64,000 nucleotides of DNA from Pedobacter punctiformis (GCF_027213715.1 NZ_JAPWGM010000001.1:744001-808000), one strand, 5' to 3'. Shown: positions 8,008-18,365, numbered from the stretch's first letter. Notes: a model not told the origin generated them from the sequence alone. Made by a program: numbers and translations.

Positions 8008-9699
8008 CTAATTTACTGAAGCCGTATCTTTAATTGGTTTTCCGATTATTTTATAATTGCCATCGCCTTTTAGTATGGCTAACATTTGCGTTTGGTTGTT
8101 AAATAATGTTTTAGCAGCAGCCAGTTCTTTATCGTATTGAAAACTTTGTTCTATCCGGCCTTTATCATAAAAATAGCGACCTACAATTTGCGCTTCCAGC
8201 ACCCGTTTAATTTCTGCTTTATGCGTAGCCAGGTCGTTCTTTTTTGAAGAGGTGAGTTTATATTTAAGATTTTCCAAATCGGCTTTAACTTCTTCTGATT
8301 TATTTTCCTTCTCGGCCTCTAAACGCAAATCAGAAAGCAAACGTTCTGTTTTACTTTGATAACTTAAATCTTTATCGGCAAGTGAATTGGTAAAAGCGGT
8401 ATAATCTGCATCCGATACCTGAAAAGCTTTCGCTGATGGCAGGCTGGATTTATTTTTTACATATTGATTGATGTAGTTAAAGAATAAGTTTTTATTCAGC
8501 ATGGAAATTGTAACCGGACTTAACTTTAAAGCATCAGTTACCACATCCGGATAAACGCCATTGCCACTATAAACATTTCTGCCAGCTTTGGTTTGAAACA
8601 TGGTAATGGTTGAATCGGCAAAACGCTCTGCTCTCCCCTCTGCGTCTTTATGTGCATAATCCAATTTCTGAATACATCTTCCTGATGGCGTATAATATTT
8701 AGCCACTGTTACCTTTACCAGGCTATTGTAAGGAAGATTAAACGTTTGCTGAACCAAACCCTTTCCATAACTCCTTTGGCCAATTATAACGGCTCTGTCT
8801 AAATCCTGCAAAGAACCTGCAACAATCTCTGATGCTGAGGCAGAATTTGCATTAACCAACACAACCAGCGGAACCGAAACTGATATCGGCATCAATTGTG
8901 TTTTATAGGTAACGGTCTTCTCTACATTTTTACCCTTTTGCGTTACAATAAGTTGATCTTTATTTACAAAAAGGTTAACAATCTTAACCGCTTCCTGCAA
9001 AATGCCCCCACCGTTATTTCTTAAATCCAAAATAATGCCTTTAGGATTTTCTTTGTTTAAGTTAACCAGGGCATCTTTAACTTCCTGGCCAGAGTTTTCA
9101 AGGAATTTATCCAACTTAATATAACCTATACCATCGCCAACCATACCGGAATAAGATACATTTGGTTGTTTAATTTCTTCACGGATTAATTTCTTTAAAA
9201 TCTCTTTTCCTTCGCGGAGAATGGCTAAATCTACCGTACTTCCTTTTGGCCCTCTTAACAAATGGCTCACCTCACTACGGTCTTTACCCTTTATCTCTAT
9301 TCCATTAATTTTTAATACCTGATCTCCGGGTTTAACTTCCTGTTTATTTGCAGGATAACCTTCGCTCACATCATTAACAAATAGTTTCCCATCTATAAAT
9401 ACTGTGCCTGCGCCAATACCACCATACTGAGTACTAACATATTTAAGCTTGTAATCTTCTATTTCCGATTCGGGAACATATTCAGTATACGGGTCCAGAC
9501 TATCAAGCATCGCATCAATACCTGTTTTCATCAATTGTGGCGCATTCGTATCATCCACATAATTAACATTGATTTCTTTATAAAGGGAAGCAAAAATATC
9601 CAGGTTTTTAGAAACCAGAAATAAATCCTCTTTAAAAGAAAAAGATACAATTGCAATACCCGAAACAACTGCAATTATGCCATATTTAATTTTTTTCAT
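8008..9699 (-). CDS. Carboxy-terminal processing peptidase (S41)
   Basis: Exported tail-specific protease of 563 residues. An N-terminal signal or anchor covers residues 1-22. A PDZ domain (about 90-165) that selects C-terminal tails is followed by the S41 catalytic domain with Ser288 in NSASASE and Lys313 in RSYGKG. These are spaced 25 residues apart as in E. coli Prc. The C-terminal 170 residues are helical and charged, as in other Bacteroidota S41A enzymes. It probably degrades or processes envelope proteins in the periplasm. It is transcribed alone and faces the ferredoxin gene. Confidence 0.92.
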   Translation of the reverse strand: MKKIKYGIIAVVSGIAIVSFSFKEDLFLVSKNLDIFASLYKEINVNYVDDTNAPQLMKTGIDAMLDSLDPYTEYVPESEIEDYKLKYVSTQYGGIGAGTVFIDGKLFVNDVSEGYPANKQEVKPGDQVLKINGIEIKGKDRSEVSHLLRGPKGSTVDLAILREGKEILKKLIREEIKQPNVSYSGMVGDGIGYIKLDKFLENSGQEVKDALVNLNKENPKGIILDLRNNGGGILQEAVKIVNLFVNKDQLIVTQKGKNVEKTVTYKTQLMPISVSVPLVVLVNANSASASEIVAGSLQDLDRAVIIGQRSYGKGLVQQTFNLPYNSLVKVTVAKYYTPSGRCIQKLDYAHKDAEGRAERFADSTITMFQTKAGRNVYSGNGVYPDVVTDALKLSPVTISMLNKNLFFNYINQYVKNKSSLPSAKAFQVSDADYTAFTNSLADKDLSYQSKTERLLSDLRLEAEKENKSEEVKADLENLKYKLTSSKKNDLATHKAEIKRVLEAQIVGRYFYDKGRIEQSFQYDKELAAAKTLFNNQTQMLAILKGDGNYKIIGKPIKDTASVN

Positions 9700-9878
9700 C
9701 GTTTATGCTTTTATAGGCCTATTGAAATAACGCCTGAAATATTTGTGATCTGTTGACGACTTGTACAAGGTAAATGTACAAAAAGAGATAAATATTAAAA
9801 ACAGCATGTTTACACCTTAATGCAATAAGCTACAGTTTCTGAAGAAATGTTCAGCAGGAAAAGAAATTGAGTTTAAAA

Positions 9879-10094
9879 CTAAAGTCTGTTTCCTTTAGTA
9901 TCGGCTAGTGCTTTCTGGATTGTAAATTCTATGTAGGTACGATCGCGTTTTACCAGACGCATTAAATCACTTACAAGCTGATCTTCTTTACCAGGTGTAA
10001 AATCCAAAGGCTCATTGGCAAGGTCACGATATTTCCTTAAGAACTTTGTTTTTACTTTAAATGCAGTTTCTGCGGTAAGTTGAAAATTAGCCAT
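9879..10094 (-). CDS. Small conserved-looking protein of unknown function (71 aa)
   Basis: A 71-residue basic, mostly helical protein starting MANFQLTAETAF; no family was recognised. The frame remains open 24 codons further upstream to a TTG. I place the start at the ATG at 10092-10094 because a -7-like TACTTTTG (minus strand, 10113-10120) lies just ahead of it and would fall inside the longer version. The protein has no signal peptide or membrane segment and ends in a lysine/arginine-rich helix. It stands alone between ctpA and a divergent outer-membrane protein gene. Confidence 0.6.
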   Translation of the reverse strand: MANFQLTAETAFKVKTKFLRKYRDLANEPLDFTPGKEDQLVSDLMRLVKRDRTYIEFTIQKALADTKGNRL

Positions 10095-10311
10095 AGCAAA
10101 ATTTATTTGATGCAAAAGTAAAAAATATTTGTGGCACAGCCGGTAGCTTTTTATGGATACTGACAAAAAAAGGTGAAATTAGCGGCGATTTTACACACGA
10201 TAATTCTGTTAAAATTGCGTTATAGTCTAAATCAGGTTTAAAAACCATAAAATTTAAGTTAAAAGATCAGAGTCTTAATTGACTTTAACCCTAAAAACAA
10301 ATTAACAAAAA

Positions 10312-10914
10312 ATGAAAAAGATCATCATCCTTATTGTCCTTCTAACAAGTGGCTGGGCAACATTACAAGCACAAACTTTTAACCTCGGTGTTAAGGCAGG
10401 CGTAAATCTTGCTAAAATAAATTCGGATTTCGCCAGTGAAGAAAATCGTTTGGGCTACCAAGTTGGGGCGTGGGCACGTATTGGCGGAAAAAGCTTTTAT
10501 GTACAACCTGAGGCTTATATTGGTAGCAAAGGCAATAAATTTATAAGCTTTATCAATAATAATAATAACGAAGTTACTGCAGAAGGTAAAGTAAAGTTTA
10601 CCACTTTAGACATCCCGGTATTATTGGGTACAAAATTTGGCGCCAAAAATTTAAACTTCCGTGTAATGGCTGGTCCGGTTTTATCTTTAGTATTGAGCGA
10701 CAATTCTACTTTTAACGCTGCCTATGATCAAGCTACGGATTTTGACAATTACAAAAATCAGGCATTTGGTATTCAGGCGGGTGCTGGTGTAGATGTGGGC
10801 AGCATTTCTGTCGATTTACGTTATGAAGCCGGCGTTAGCAACATTAGCAAGAGTGATAAGTACAAACAAACCCCAAACCTTTTTCAATTGAGCTTAGGGT
10901 TTAAAATATTGTAA
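10312..10914 (+). CDS. Outer-membrane beta-barrel protein (porin-like, PorT family style)
   Basis: A 200-residue secreted protein. The N-terminal signal peptide (about residues 1-20, ending AQ) is followed by NLGVKAGVNLAKI. This opening and the alternating strands ending in a hydrophobic FQLSLGFKIL are typical of small outer-membrane beta-barrels in Bacteroidota (PF13568). Eight or so strands can be expected from the length. The function is not predictable; family members range from structural proteins to secretion accessories. It stands alone, divergent from the 71-aa gene. Confidence 0.8.
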   Translation: MKKIIILIVLLTSGWATLQAQTFNLGVKAGVNLAKINSDFASEENRLGYQVGAWARIGGKSFYVQPEAYIGSKGNKFISFINNNNNEVTAEGKVKFTTLDIPVLLGTKFGAKNLNFRVMAGPVLSLVLSDNSTFNAAYDQATDFDNYKNQAFGIQAGAGVDVGSISVDLRYEAGVSNISKSDKYKQTPNLFQLSLGFKIL

Positions 10915-11016
10915 TTTTAAAATTAAAGCGCTGGAATCTAATTTTATAACCCTGAAGGTTAGCGAGCATTAATAATGCTTTACTGTGTTCTAAATGCAAT
11001 TAGATTCCTATAAAAA

Positions 11017-11052
11017 GCAAAGCCGCTTGTTAATCATAACAAGCGGCTTTGC
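11017..11052. terminator. Long perfect hairpin terminator
   Basis: A 16-bp perfect stem with a 4-base loop. A T-rich run follows the hairpin on the minus strand, so it most likely ends the susC-susD-DUF4397 transcript. It can also slow transcription from the beta-barrel gene on the plus strand. Confidence 0.85.
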
Positions 11053-11117
11053 AACTTCAAAGTGAAATTAGTATAATTTGGTTGGACATTACTAAAAAGT
11101 AAAACCAAATCAACAGG

Positions 11118-11915
11118 TTACCTATTTGGTGTATTGTCGATAAATGGCCTATTGGTAGCTGTTGTAGAAGTTACCGTCATATCACCTCTAATACTAAACG
11201 TATAAGTATTTGCTTTAATCACGGAAACTGCCGAAGTTCCATTTCTTGAGATTACATTAGTTGAAGAATTGGGATAACGGCAATATAATTCGTAAATACC
11301 AAATGGCACCTTTACAAAACTTGATGCTGATTTATATGCAATATTAGTAGCAACAACCGTTTCTGCTCCAGTAGTTGTATTTTTCAATACCAAATTAAAA
11401 GGGTTTGCATTTGAAATAGCATGTACAAAACGAACATAACCACCAGATGTATCAACAGGCGGAAGTACATCCTCAACAATAAAGGATTCTATTGTTTTAG
11501 CTGAGGCATTGTATATTCCTGATAGATACAAAGAATAATTTTTACCTTCCTGTACAGATGTATTCAATGTTGATATCGCCAAATTGGCATCAGTAGAAAC
11601 GGTTGAAGGCCTTTGTCCTTTAAAATTATAAGTACCAGGTGCTATTACTGCATACGAATTAACGGATGGGTATACAGCACCGTAGGCAACACCTGTAGTG
11701 CTACTTTCCGATCCGGTAGCAGATAGTGCCGCAGAAACTTTTGTATCGTTGGCATAAAAATTAACTATAGGCGCATTTACTCCAAAATTGAAGAATTTTA
11801 ATTGGGCACCACTAACGGGTACATCAATAATTTGGACAGCATTCTTTTCACATGAATACAACAGCATGGATAGCAAGAATGCAAATACCGGAATTATAAT
11901 ATATTTATTTTTCAT
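11118..11915 (-). CDS. DUF4397 domain lipoprotein, third gene of susCD operon
   Basis: A surface or periplasmic lipoprotein of 265 residues. The lipobox is LLYSC with Cys22, and the start used is the ATG at 11913-11915; the longer frame would add a non-signal N-terminus beginning at TTG. The mature part holds two repeats of an immunoglobulin-like fold recognisable as DUF4397, with VRFVHAISNANPFNL in the second half. It follows the susD gene by 11 bp. DUF4397 proteins often accompany SusCD systems or adhesins; a glycan or protein ligand role is inferred, not shown. Confidence 0.8.
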   Translation of the reverse strand: MKNKYIIIPVFAFLLSMLLYSCEKNAVQIIDVPVSGAQLKFFNFGVNAPIVNFYANDTKVSAALSATGSESSTTGVAYGAVYPSVNSYAVIAPGTYNFKGQRPSTVSTDANLAISTLNTSVQEGKNYSLYLSGIYNASAKTIESFIVEDVLPPVDTSGGYVRFVHAISNANPFNLVLKNTTTGAETVVATNIAYKSASSFVKVPFGIYELYCRYPNSSTNVISRNGTSAVSVIKANTYTFSIRGDMTVTSTTATNRPFIDNTPNR

Positions 11916-11926
11916 GTTATTTCGAA

Positions 11927-13501
11927 TTAGGGTAAAGTGATCCAAGTTTCTTTGGTATGGTAATCAGTAGCCAAGCCACCTATTTTATCAAGTTCAGCTC
12001 TATTCCAAACGTATTCAGAATTATATCTTGGTCTAATTCTATAAACGAACTTGCCTCCATTGTCTTGGTAAAGATTTGTTGGTACTGTAAACCCAGCAAA
12101 AACTTGTTTATCAACAACAGGATCTTTATCGGTATAATGGTATCTTCTTAAATCTGTCCATTGTTCTAAATGGCCCCATCCCCATTGTGCAATATATTTT
12201 TGACACATAATTTGAGATAAAGTTAATGCAGCAGCGCTAGTTGGAACCACAGAAGGCAATGCCAGATATGCTGATTTTTCAGCTGCACTAATTTGTGTTG
12301 GCGATTGACCGTCATCTGTATTTCTCGCATTAACAAAATCGATATGAGCAGAAATCCCCTTCGTGTATGCATCTAGCGCAGTCGCTTTATCACCTTTTTT
12401 ATAAGCTGCCTCGGCCTTAATAAACTGTAGCTGGGCATAAGTCATAGCAGGCAATTTACTTTTTCTTCCAAAAATATATCTGGATGGTGTAGAAATTGAT
12501 GCATTTGCTAATGCCAAAGAGCTATATCCCCAAAAATTATTTGGCTGTTGAGCGGCAGTTAACGCTCCGATACCGAAAGTTGGCTCCAAGCCACGGTATA
12601 CACCATCGGGCGCCGGAGATAACATACGTGTTAATCTCGGATCCTGAGTTCCGGTAAAAACAGTTCCATCCAACATACTCAAAATAAATCTTGTCTGTCT
12701 GTAACTTGTTAAGTTATCACGAGCGGCAGCATAGAAATTGATGTCGTCATTTGCAGTTCCTGTATAAGCCAATAAAGCATCATCTGCGTTGCTGGTAAAT
12801 GATGCGTCAACAAGGGCAATTACATCGTCAGGTTTATAATTGGGTTTATTAGAGTAATGATTCAAAATCATCGCTTTTAAGCCATTAGCAAATTTAATCC
12901 ATTTATTAACATCTCCTTTATAAATGATGTCAGTTTTACCTAAAATAGTTGCATTAACCCCACCATCAGTACGTTTTAAGTTGGCAATTGCCGCATCTAA
13001 AAGCCTTAATGATTCTTCATACGCGTACTGTTGAGTATCGTATGCGAATGTTGTTTTAGCAGGATTTATAGCCTCTTTAACTATAATTTCACCATGTAAA
13101 TCAGTTGAAGTAATCCATCCCCATGCTTTTAAAATTTGCCCTACACCTAACAAGTCCCATCTTTGTTCTTGTTCGGCTCTAGTATTCATATCAACCAGGT
13201 TTTGACCAAAGTCGAAATAAGTCATTCTAAATACTTGACCACCATTGTCCGAACTCGGATCATAACCTTGTCTATCCCAAGTACTGTTTGTTGATGTTAA
13301 AGTCCAGTTTTGAGTATATCTACCAACGAACCTTGCATCATAAGTTGGCGCGGTAATCATCCAATGTAACATCGGGGACAAATATAAATTTGCTTCAACC
13401 CGCTCAGGGTTATTTGGATTTGTGTTGACATCCAGAAATTTTTTACAGCTACCTAAGGAAAGTAGACTGAAAAGAATTATTATTATATATATCTTTTTCA
13501 T
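11927..13501 (-). CDS. SusD/RagB-family nutrient-binding lipoprotein (SusD-like_2)
   Basis: Outer-membrane lipoprotein of 524 residues that acts as the lid and binding subunit of a SusC transporter. The signal peptide ends in the lipobox LGSC (Cys19), followed by KKFLDVNTNPN, a typical start for the SusD-like_2 subfamily. Tetratricopeptide-like helices are spread through the middle, and the C-terminus contains the family-typical QWGWGHLEQWTDLRRY segment. It follows susC by 11 bp. This subfamily is often linked to peptides or unknown substrates rather than glycans, so the ligand is open. Confidence 0.93.
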   Translation of the reverse strand: MKKIYIIIILFSLLSLGSCKKFLDVNTNPNNPERVEANLYLSPMLHWMITAPTYDARFVGRYTQNWTLTSTNSTWDRQGYDPSSDNGGQVFRMTYFDFGQNLVDMNTRAEQEQRWDLLGVGQILKAWGWITSTDLHGEIIVKEAINPAKTTFAYDTQQYAYEESLRLLDAAIANLKRTDGGVNATILGKTDIIYKGDVNKWIKFANGLKAMILNHYSNKPNYKPDDVIALVDASFTSNADDALLAYTGTANDDINFYAAARDNLTSYRQTRFILSMLDGTVFTGTQDPRLTRMLSPAPDGVYRGLEPTFGIGALTAAQQPNNFWGYSSLALANASISTPSRYIFGRKSKLPAMTYAQLQFIKAEAAYKKGDKATALDAYTKGISAHIDFVNARNTDDGQSPTQISAAEKSAYLALPSVVPTSAAALTLSQIMCQKYIAQWGWGHLEQWTDLRRYHYTDKDPVVDKQVFAGFTVPTNLYQDNGGKFVYRIRPRYNSEYVWNRAELDKIGGLATDYHTKETWITLP

Positions 13502-13512
13502 TTTTATTTTCT

Positions 13513-16500
13513 TTATAAACCAATTTTAATTCCAAAGTTCAAGCCAACAGGCATTGGAAAGTTGCCATAATCTACACCTTGCGCCCCAGATCCACCAACA
13601 GCAGCTGTATTTCCGCTAACAACAGGATCCAGACCTGAATAGTTCGTGATCAGGAATAAATCTGTTCCGGTTACAAACACACTTGCACTTTTAACAAATT
13701 TTTGCCTTTTTAATAGGTTCTGCGACAAACGATATTGCAATGTAACATCTTTTAATCTGATCCAGTTGATATCTTTTTCTATAAAAAGCTCTTCACTCAT
13801 CGTTGAATAAAATCCATTTTGATAGAAAGGCGTTACTGAGATGTTATTAACTGTTGGGTTTGCAGAATTTTCTTTACCATCTTGCAATACACCAGTAACT
13901 ACCCTCGGTTGCAAACGATCTAACGTTTTGGTTGACAGACCGCGTTGTGTTAAGAAAGCCTGTGTTCCATTAAATACATCACCACCTTTTCTAATATCAA
14001 GTAAGAAGGAAAGAGAAAAATCTTTATATGTGAAACTATTGGTTATACCTAACTGAAAGTCAGGTTGTCTATCATAGCCACCTTCGATAAAGATTGTTGA
14101 ACGTACAGGCAAACCATTTGCCGGGTTGATTAAGATATCACCGTTATTATTTCTCAAATAAAAATATCCTGTTAATGAACGAGTAGAAAAGCCTGGGGTT
14201 ACACCATTTCTAACATTCCCATATAACCAGGTATCAGAAACATATGATTCAGGTAATGAGCGTGGCAATTCCAAAACTTTACCACGTGTAGCATCAAAGT
14301 TGGCTAAAATATTCCAGCTAAAACTTGGGGTTTTAACAGGCGTGCCTCTCAAACTTATTTCCCAACCTTTGTTTTGGGTTTTAGCTCCGTTTAAGTTAAA
14401 TAAAACATAACCGGTAGCATAACTACCTCTAATATCATTAACAATTTGGTCACGTGTTTCTTTATTATAATAAGTAACGTCAAGACCTAATCTATCACTA
14501 AAGAAAGCCAACTCTGTACCAAACTCGTAAGAACTTGCAAATTCTGGTACCAAATCAGGATTAGGCCCTGTAAAACCATAGCCATATCCACCACCTACGG
14601 TTGTTTTACTCTCAAGAGCAGGCACATACGCATAAGGTCTTGCATCTTTACCCACATTGGCATAAGCGGCTCTTAATTTACCAGAGGTAAATATTTTACT
14701 CAAAGCTGGTTTAAATGCAGGCACGTCAGTGAAGATAAAACTGCCTGAAATTGAAGGGTAGAAGAACGAATTTGCACCTGGAGGAATAGTAGATGTCCAG
14801 TCATTACGGCCAGTAGCTGTAATGTATAAATAGTCTTTATATCCTAAAGTAGCCCTTCCAAACAAACTTACTACCCTTTGCTCAGCAATTGTTGATTTGG
14901 CATTTCTCAATGTTGCTGTAGTATTGTTAATTGAGATAAAATTAGGGTCTAAAAAGTTTTCACCATAAGAACTTTCGATGGTAGATTTTAAAGCTTTGAT
15001 AGCATTACCAGCTGTAAAATCAATAGTAATATCTTTTGTTATATTTTGCTTAGTTAAGTTAACTAATGTTTGTGAGTTTACGTTTCTCGTATTATCATTG
15101 GCAATATCCAGAATACCCCCCTTTAATAAACCTCTTCTACTCTCCGGGTGGCTAACCAACATGGCATTGTTGTTATAAGCATCAATACCAAAAATAGATT
15201 TAATATTTAACCATTTAACGGGCGTAATTGTAAAAGAAGCATTTGATAAAATACGGTTGTTCTTTGTTGTATTTCTGTTTTTATTAACATTAAAATAGGG
15301 GTTTTCGATTTCAGAAGTCAAATCTGTAGCAGTAGTAAACCTTCTGCGTGCACCCGATGCTGTTAAGTAATTTTTTGCATCATCTTCCTGAGGCCATAAA
15401 AGTAAGCCAATTAATGCTCCACCATCACCTTTAAAAGCCTGGTTATTTAACGCATAAGAATAATTCATTGAAAAATCGACAGACAACCAATTATTCAATT
15501 TACCTCCAGCCGAACCGGTTAAGGTAAATCGACTATAATCTGAACCTGGCACTACCCCATTTTGATCGGTGTAAGACGTAGATACACGATAGTTTGATTC
15601 ATTACGACCACCTTCTAAAGATAAATTATGTTTTTGTGTAAATGCTGTCTGGAAGAAACCATCAATATTATCATAAAACTGTGTATTTTCGGCATATCGA
15701 GGGCCAAAGTAAGTAAAAGCCGTACCAGCAGCTACCCCGCCACTTCCTAAGCCAAATTCTCTTTGTAATTCTGGCTTATAGCTTGTTTTTTCAACCCTGA
15801 AGCTATTATTGTAATTGATAATTCCTTCTCCTGCTTTACCTCTTTTTGTGGTAATCACAATAGCTCCATTTGCTGCATCAATACCATATAAGGCCGCAGC
15901 CTCTGGACCTTTTAAAACCACCAAACTTTCAATGTCTTCAGGATTAATATCCGCTGCACGGTTGGTAAAATCGACCCCCCTGTTAAATAAGCCTGTTGTA
16001 GAACTGTTATCTGAATAAAAGGCAGATGTATTTAATGTTTTATTATCTATTGGCAAACCATCTACAACAAATAGCGGTTGATTACTCCCGCTTATTGAAC
16101 TTATACCACGAATAGTAATTGAAGATGAAGCACCAGGAACACCAGAAGTGCTTGTTACCTCAACACCTGCAACACGACCTTGTAAAGCATTTACAAAGTT
16201 TTCACGTTGTGTTTGAGCAATATCTGCACCTTTAACAGTCTGCTGGGCCGTACCTAACGACCTCTTTGAGGCGGTTTGCCCTAACGCTGTGACAACAACC
16301 TCATTAAGTGAATTTGTATTTTGTCTTAAAACAACATTTAATATGGTATTATTGCCGACATTTTTTTCCACAATTGCATATCCAACATACGTATAACTTA
16401 ATACATCTGTTTTTAATGCTTTAATTGAATAGACTCCATCGCCATTCGTTTGTGATACCACGGTACTCCCCTTCACTCTGATGGAAACTCCGGGTACTGG

Positions 16501-16605
16501 TCCGTCTTCTGACGTAACCTTACCTGTAACGGTTATTTGTTGCGCAATGGCATGAGCCAGCAACAAAAACGTACCGATAAAAATTAAGAGTAGTTTTTTT
16601 TTCAT
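13513..16605 (-). CDS. SusC/RagA TonB-linked outer-membrane transporter 1
   Basis: TonB-dependent transporter of 1030 residues. After the signal peptide (about 1-21) comes a carboxypeptidase-like regulatory domain (about 22-95), then a TonB-box-like NEVVVTALG, a plug domain with the SusC signature FVVDGLPIDNKT, and a large beta-barrel ending in an aromatic-rich strand. It pairs with the downstream susD-like gene and should import a large ligand into the periplasm. No FecR/sigma pair is nearby. Its upstream region is a near-duplicate of that of the other susC in this window, suggesting shared control. Confidence 0.95.
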   Translation of the reverse strand: MKKKLLLIFIGTFLLLAHAIAQQITVTGKVTSEDGPVPGVSIRVKGSTVVSQTNGDGVYSIKALKTDVLSYTYVGYAIVEKNVGNNTILNVVLRQNTNSLNEVVVTALGQTASKRSLGTAQQTVKGADIAQTQRENFVNALQGRVAGVEVTSTSGVPGASSSITIRGISSISGSNQPLFVVDGLPIDNKTLNTSAFYSDNSSTTGLFNRGVDFTNRAADINPEDIESLVVLKGPEAAALYGIDAANGAIVITTKRGKAGEGIINYNNSFRVEKTSYKPELQREFGLGSGGVAAGTAFTYFGPRYAENTQFYDNIDGFFQTAFTQKHNLSLEGGRNESNYRVSTSYTDQNGVVPGSDYSRFTLTGSAGGKLNNWLSVDFSMNYSYALNNQAFKGDGGALIGLLLWPQEDDAKNYLTASGARRRFTTATDLTSEIENPYFNVNKNRNTTKNNRILSNASFTITPVKWLNIKSIFGIDAYNNNAMLVSHPESRRGLLKGGILDIANDNTRNVNSQTLVNLTKQNITKDITIDFTAGNAIKALKSTIESSYGENFLDPNFISINNTTATLRNAKSTIAEQRVVSLFGRATLGYKDYLYITATGRNDWTSTIPPGANSFFYPSISGSFIFTDVPAFKPALSKIFTSGKLRAAYANVGKDARPYAYVPALESKTTVGGGYGYGFTGPNPDLVPEFASSYEFGTELAFFSDRLGLDVTYYNKETRDQIVNDIRGSYATGYVLFNLNGAKTQNKGWEISLRGTPVKTPSFSWNILANFDATRGKVLELPRSLPESYVSDTWLYGNVRNGVTPGFSTRSLTGYFYLRNNNGDILINPANGLPVRSTIFIEGGYDRQPDFQLGITNSFTYKDFSLSFLLDIRKGGDVFNGTQAFLTQRGLSTKTLDRLQPRVVTGVLQDGKENSANPTVNNISVTPFYQNGFYSTMSEELFIEKDINWIRLKDVTLQYRLSQNLLKRQKFVKSASVFVTGTDLFLITNYSGLDPVVSGNTAAVGGSGAQGVDYGNFPMPVGLNFGIKIGL

Positions 16606-17006
16606 AAACTGCCAATTAGGTTTTGATTAATAATAGTTTAGTTGTTTTTTGTTAGTTATTTTGTTTGTTGTTTGCCAAACACGCACAATAACGCATTCTT
16701 TTCCAATGTTTAGCTAATATCATAAATGTTTTCCAATAAAAAAACAAACAAGAAAGATTTTTCTATCTAACGCACAACACATTATTGCATAAAAACGCAA
16801 AAACACGCAAATTTTAAAAAATTAAAATCTTTTACACCTCTGCTTAAGATCAGATGTTGTATCCCTAAAAGAATGTTCTGGTTTATGACGTAATTGATCT
16901 GATTACGATAATTTAACAGAAGAATGAGGCTTTAATAAATTATAACCTGGATAAAACGAATATTTTATATTAAAAAAGTGCTTTACAGCCTCTGCAAAAA
17001 TTTAAA
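16606..17006 (-). promoter_or_regulatory. Upstream region of susC 1 with paired ACGCA repeats
   Basis: This gene-free interval holds a conserved regulatory block. ACGCA occurs at 16681 and 16691 and again at 16795 and 16805, each pair exactly 10 bp apart. Between the pairs, 16713-16740 matches 21560-21587 at 27 of 28 bases. The same arrangement lies before the other susC, next to a deoR gene, so these are candidate operators or activator sites. The remainder, 16850-17006, shows nothing recognisable. Confidence 0.65.
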
Positions 17007-17033
17007 AGGGCAACAAATTAAATTTGTTGCCCT
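17007..17033 (-). terminator. Terminator of susCD operon 2
   Basis: A 13-bp AGGGCAACAAATT / AATTTGTTGCCCT hairpin lies just past the susD 2 stop. A TTTT run follows on the minus strand. It separates the second susCD operon from the regulatory region of the first. Confidence 0.88.
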
Positions 17034-17040
17034 CTCTTTC

Positions 17041-18348
17041 TTAAAATGCCGGATCGGCAGGAGTGTTTGTATTATTATCCCGCTCGGGAAATGGATATGG
17101 AAAAAAGTTTCTCTTGCGATCTGCTAGCGGCTGATTAAATCTTCTCATATCTTCAACTTTTAAACCTGAAGCATACAATTCAATGCAACGATGCTTATAA
17201 ATTAAATCTAACAACTGTTGTTGTGTATAACTACCCGTTAACGCTGGCAAATCTGCACCCAAACCATAAATCAGGTCAGATGCTGGAGTTTTAGTAACCA
17301 CCTTGTTTAACTCTGTAAGTGCATTTGGCAAATCTGGTTGTCTTGCCAAAACTTCTGCTTTTATCAAAATAATTTCACCTGGCAAATAAATAGGGAAAGG
17401 ACTTGTAGTTAGTGCTGCAAAACCTTTCATTCTTAATGTTGCGGCAGGACTACCCTGCATAAATGTATAAAAAGGAATCCTTTTATCTGCTGCATCAGGA
17501 GCGTAAATACCGTTTAAACCCAAACTTGCATTTAAAGGTTGAAAAACATTATTCGAAGAAATAACGGTAAACAGCACATTTGGGGAGGTAGCATCAAATT
17601 TAAGAAAAGAGGCTTTAGTTAAATCAACAGCGTTAGCTTCAGTTAAAGCAAGCGGGTAATTACCTGAAAACAATGCATAACGAGCCTTTAATGCATGAAT
17701 TGTATTTATAATATTTACATCCGAAGGTATATTACTCAAAAAGGCTGTTGATATCGGGTTTGCTGTTATTGTAGTTAATGCATTATCTAAAACTGCCAAT
17801 GCTTTTGTAAATGCAGCATTTCTGGTTATAAAAGGTGCATTAGTACCAGTACCATCAGGCACTTTTTCCCAGTACTGCGCCATGTTGCCAATTGCCAGCG
17901 CCTTAAAAATACTTGAATAAGCAATTAATCCGGATGCATAACCCTTGTCTCCCAGCTTAGCCGCATTTGCAATGACTAAATCCGAATCATAAACTATTTT
18001 ATTGGCACTTGTCCACAGATTCAATAAAATAGTATTCGTTCCATCCACTGCAACCCCACCCGTACTCAACTGCAGTTCGGGAACGTTACCAGCGTTTAAT
18101 AGCAAGAGTTCATTCGTTATAAAACCATTTGCAGCAACAGAATTAAACATCACCCCTGTTCTGTTCAAAGAGTAAACCCGTTGCAATCCGATAGCCACAG
18201 CTGTTAATCCTTGTGAAGAACCTAATGCGACATCTGTTTTTGCTCTTGAAGGATCAAGGTATTCTTTTTTACAAGATGTCACTAATAGCATCGTTAAAAA
18301 AGCAATACCTGCTATATATGTTGAAGTTATATTTCTTAAACTTTTCAT
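17041..18348 (-). CDS. RagB/SusD-family nutrient uptake lipoprotein
   Basis: Outer-membrane SusD-type lipoprotein of 435 residues, on the short side for the family (about 450-550). The lipobox is LVTSC with Cys26, followed by KKEYLDPS. Helical repeats in the middle and the C-terminal segment KHRCIELYASGLKVEDMRRF with a final NNTNTPADP are family hallmarks. It lies 17 bp downstream of its susC partner. The position beside anmK, nagB and a DeoR regulator suggests an amino-sugar-containing ligand, but the binding site cannot be read from sequence. Confidence 0.92.
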   Translation of the reverse strand: MKSLRNITSTYIAGIAFLTMLLVTSCKKEYLDPSRAKTDVALGSSQGLTAVAIGLQRVYSLNRTGVMFNSVAANGFITNELLLLNAGNVPELQLSTGGVAVDGTNTILLNLWTSANKIVYDSDLVIANAAKLGDKGYASGLIAYSSIFKALAIGNMAQYWEKVPDGTGTNAPFITRNAAFTKALAVLDNALTTITANPISTAFLSNIPSDVNIINTIHALKARYALFSGNYPLALTEANAVDLTKASFLKFDATSPNVLFTVISSNNVFQPLNASLGLNGIYAPDAADKRIPFYTFMQGSPAATLRMKGFAALTTSPFPIYLPGEIILIKAEVLARQPDLPNALTELNKVVTKTPASDLIYGLGADLPALTGSYTQQQLLDLIYKHRCIELYASGLKVEDMRRFNQPLADRKRNFFPYPFPERDNNTNTPADPAF

Positions 18349-18365
18349 GTTATTTTCTTTATCAA

